From the NCBI GenBank assembly GCA_900549495.1, contig UROL01000087.1:1-7964 (forward strand): 7,964 nt of DNA, written 5' to 3'. This DNA is from an uncultured Eubacteriales bacterium (GTDB lineage: Bacteria > Bacillota > Clostridia > Oscillospirales > Oscillospiraceae). The position numbers and the translations under genes are program-made. Numbering within the stretch: position 1 is the stretch's first letter; each line of letters starts with the position of its first letter. Below the pieces are notes generated by a model. That model was not told the origin of the DNA. It worked only from the letters and a program-made list of their open reading frames with translations, and ran no database searches. Shown piece after piece: positions 6,842 through 7,964 of the stretch.

Positions 6842-7003
6842 ATGAGCGACACCTGCACCGTCATCGACATTTCCGGGGACTACGCCATCATCCGCTACGA
6901 CAGCACCGGCGCAGAGGGGCAGGTTGCCCTGGCACTGCTGCCCGAGGGGCTGAACGTGGGCGACCGGCTGAGGCGGGAATTTTTTGACTACGAGAAAATC
7001 TGA
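6842..7003 (+). CDS. Small DUF3006-like protein
   Basis: A 53-residue soluble protein with no membrane segment or signal. The pattern VIDISGDYAIIRYD (7-20) followed by LLPEGLNVGDRLR (32-44) resembles the DUF3006 family, whose members read roughly as a short beta strand, GDYAV, then LPEG..GD.L. The biochemical role of that family is not known to me. The start is ATG 6842 with a perfect AGGAGG at 6829-6834, 7 bases upstream. The ribosome binding site begins only four bases after the T-run of the PFOR terminator, leaving no room for a separate promoter between them. It may therefore be expressed at low level by read-through from PFOR. The family call is from pattern memory and is tentative; that it is a real gene is supported by the site, spacing and family-like pattern. 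Confidence 0.65.
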   Translation: MSDTCTVIDISGDYAIIRYDSTGAEGQVALALLPEGLNVGDRLRREFFDYEKI

Positions 7004-7143
7004 ACCCTTCTTCTCGATGCCCGGCTGTGGCTTTCCCCCGCCGGGTGCGGAAGGAATCCGCATAAGCAGGAGGCGGAGGGCGGTTATGGCAACATTCACA
7101 GACAATGTGGGAAATGCCGGGGCGGAATCGTCTTTCTGCTTTC
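7004..7143 (+). other. Gene-free spacer with compact hairpins
   Basis: No convincing gene is seen here. The sequence holds two perfect adjacent inverted repeats: CCCGGC/GCCGGG (7020-7025 with 7040-7045) and TGCGGA/TCCGCA (7046-7051 with 7057-7062, loop AGGAA). An alternative longer helix pairs CCCCCGCC (7035-7042) with GGCGGAGGG (7072-7080) with one bulged A, enclosing the second hairpin. No T-run follows, so these are not clear terminators. The piece CGGAAGGAA inside the hairpin resembles the SRP RNA apical motif, but key bases differ. A 28-codon open frame at 7086-7172 is considered and rejected. Confidence 0.5.
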
Positions 7144-7173
7144 TTGACGAAAATCGTGGAATTATGCTATAAT
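7144..7173 (+). promoter_or_regulatory. Near-consensus promoter for the purE operon
   Basis: The -35 box is TTGACG (7144-7149), the -10 box a perfect TATAAT (7168-7173), with an 18-base spacer and an extended -10 TGC (7165-7167). Transcription would start near 7180, giving an unusually long leader of about 160 bases before purE. An ACGA-AAA-TCGT inverted repeat (7147-7157) overlaps the -35 box and could be an operator half of a repressor site. Confidence 0.85.
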
Positions 7174-7179
7174 TTAACC

Positions 7180-7338
7180 AGAGCTTGTTCCTATCCCCAC
7201 ACACATGGGGTTCGTACACTCGTCCGTGTGGGCTGTTCCGCCTGACGCCGTCCTGCGGCGTCCCTTCCAGGGTGCGCTGTAATTGCAGCGTCGCATCAGG
7301 TGAGCATGTCCACTTTGCTTTTTCTTGAGGAGGTTCAC
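7180..7338 (+). promoter_or_regulatory. Long structured 5' leader of purE
   Basis: Several strong inverted repeats are packed here. CCCACAC (7196-7202) pairs with GTGTGGG (7226-7232), and in competition CCCC (7195-7198) can pair with GGGG (7207-7210). GACGCCG (7244-7250) pairs with CGGCGTC (7256-7262). CGCTG (7275-7279) pairs with CAGCG (7286-7290). A longer helix, 7239-7248 with 7293-7302 (nine of ten positions pairing), competes with the GACGCCG hairpin. A weak AGCA/TGCT helix (7303-7306 with 7316-7319) precedes five T's (7319-7323) before the ribosome binding site. Such mutually exclusive helices ahead of a biosynthetic operon suggest regulation by attenuation or a ligand-sensing RNA, or an independent small RNA. 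I see no consensus of the purine, ZTP or T-box classes. Structure is by eye; function is inference. Confidence 0.5.
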
Positions 7339-7833
7339 ATGAAGAAAGTCGGTATTGTGATGGGCAGCGACAGCGACCTGCCAATTCTGCGAAAGTCCAT
7401 GGACACCCTGGACGAGCTGGGCATTCCTTACGAGGCCCACGTCTATTCCGCCCACCGCACCCCCGAGCAGGCACGGCAGTTTGCTCTCCACGCCCGCGAA
7501 AACGGCTTCGGCGCAATCATTGCCGCAGCCGGTATGGCTGCACACCTGGCTGGGGCCATTGCAGCCAATTCTACCCTTCCTGTCATTGGGATTCCCTGTA
7601 AATCCACCACTTTAGACGGCATTGACGCCCTTTTGTCAACAGTCCAGATGCCCTCCGGCATTCCTGTAGCCACTGTTGCCATCAATGGAGGCGTCAATGC
7701 CGCTTTGCTTGCCGCCCAGATTCTGGCCGTCGGCGATGAAGCCCTGGCTGCCCGGCTGGATGCCAAGCGAGCCGCCGACAGCGAGAAGGTGCTCAGCAAG
7801 GATGCCGCCCTACAGGCAGAGCTGAGCAAATAA
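7339..7833 (+). CDS. purE: 5-(carboxyamino)imidazole ribonucleotide mutase
   Basis: A 164-residue class I PurE, which interconverts N5-CAIR and CAIR in IMP synthesis in the cytosol, normally as an octamer. Conserved sites are the phosphate/ribose-binding GSDSD at 9-13, the catalytic-loop SAHRTP with H39 (equivalent to E. coli H45), and AAGMAAHLAG (63-72), the Firmicute counterpart of the E. coli GAGGAAHLPG. QMPSGIPVATVAI (103-115) and NAALLAAQILA (120-130) match the conserved C-terminal half. Length is normal. The start is ATG 7339, with GAGGAGG at 7327-7333, 5 bases upstream; an in-frame GTG at 7300 lies in the structured leader and has no ribosome binding site. It is the first gene of an operon with the PurF-like gene, 12 bases downstream. 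A near-consensus promoter and long leader precede it. Confidence 0.97.
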   Translation: MKKVGIVMGSDSDLPILRKSMDTLDELGIPYEAHVYSAHRTPEQARQFALHARENGFGAIIAAAGMAAHLAGAIAANSTLPVIGIPCKSTTLDGIDALLSTVQMPSGIPVATVAINGGVNAALLAAQILAVGDEALAARLDAKRAADSEKVLSKDAALQAELSK

Positions 7834-7845
7834 GGAGGAGTTCAC

Positions 7846-7964
7846 ATGGGTGGTTTCTTTGGCGCTGCATCCCGCCGCAACTGTGTTCTGGATGTATTTT
7901 TCGGCACGGACTATCATTCCCATCTGGGCACTCGCCGGGGCGGCATGGCCGCCTGGGACAAGGA
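7846..7964 (+). CDS. PurF-like amidophosphoribosyltransferase, N-terminal part (3' partial)
   Basis: Only the first 39 residues are present; the gene runs off the window. The opening MGGFFGAAS, then FFGTDYHSHLGTRRGGMA, matches the start of a PurF-like, class II glutamine-amidotransferase-type protein that I associate with Clostridial pur operons. PurF makes 5-phosphoribosylamine from PRPP and glutamine, the first committed purine step. Ordinary PurF begins Cys-Gly-Val-Phe-Gly after processing, with the cysteine as the glutaminase nucleophile; here glycine stands in that place (MGGFFG), so the usual catalytic cysteine is absent and the nearest cysteine is at residue 13. The protein may use ammonia, have lost glutaminase activity, or do something else. 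ATG 7846 is supported by AAGGAGG at 7832-7838, 7 bases upstream, which overlaps the purE stop. Family call is good, exact activity uncertain. Confidence 0.75.
   Translation, partial: MGGFFGAASRRNCVLDVFFGTDYHSHLGTRRGGMAAWDK

Noticed and set aside
7046..7062. Genuine SRP RNA apical loop
   Set aside because: The CGGAAGGAA piece matches, but the G-C pair below the tetraloop and the symmetric-loop bases needed for Ffh binding are altered, and the arms form a plain perfect hairpin. Kept only as a low-interest finding.
7086..7172. Possible 28-codon gene before the purE promoter
   Set aside because: There are purine-rich stretches upstream (AGGAGG at 7068-7073, 12 bases away, and GGAGGG at 7075-7080, 5 bases away), but the peptide has no recognisable feature and the frame runs into the -35 and -10 boxes of the purE promoter. 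Not enough to call it a gene.
7195..7232. tRNA-like T-arm (GGTTCGTAC)
   Set aside because: The bases that should close the stem do not pair, and no acceptor, anticodon or D arm fits around it.

Overview
The window looks like a chromosomal segment from a G+C-rich anaerobic Firmicute of the class Clostridia, probably in the Oscillospiraceae/Ruminococcaceae range. The evidence is near-perfect AGGAGG ribosome binding sites before almost every gene, a single-chain pyruvate:ferredoxin oxidoreductase as the central enzyme, sigma-A-type promoters, and a Clostridia-style purE followed by a PurF-like gene. Every supported gene is on the + strand. The taxonomic placement is inferred from these features, not from a database search.

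Layout. Positions 1-1187 hold the 3' part of a YifB/ComM-type AAA+ ATPase gene, cut by the window edge. A closely spaced run of small genes follows: a GNAT acetyltransferase (1210-1749), a guanine-deaminase-like nucleoside deaminase with a signal-peptide-like N-terminus (1764-2339), a three-helix membrane protein of unknown function (2402-2746) and a 54-residue one-helix peptide (2823-2987). Between the last two lies a short decayed copy of the 3' part of the deaminase gene (about 2741-2808). A spacer with a modest hairpin and a good promoter (3175-3203) leads to the large PFOR gene (3245-6769), which starts at TTG and ends at a strong intrinsic terminator (6790-6825).

Only 16 bases after that terminator's T-run a 53-residue DUF3006-like protein begins (6842-7003). 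The next 335 bases have no convincing gene. They contain a compact hairpin region (7020-7080), a near-consensus promoter (7144-7173) and a long, strongly self-complementary leader (about 7180-7338) for purE (7339-7833). purE is followed at once by a PurF-like gene (from 7846, cut by the window end), so this is the start of a purine-synthesis operon.

How the genes relate. PFOR supplies acetyl-CoA and reduced ferredoxin from pyruvate, and its codon choice fits very high expression. purE and the PurF-like gene serve IMP synthesis; the deaminase may act on purines too, but its apparent export signal would separate it from the cytosolic pathway. I found no mobile element, CRISPR array, tRNA or rRNA gene, and no clear new multi-gene system. 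The points most worth a second look are the exported deaminase and its relic, the structured purE leader, and the PurF-like N-terminus that lacks the usual catalytic cysteine.
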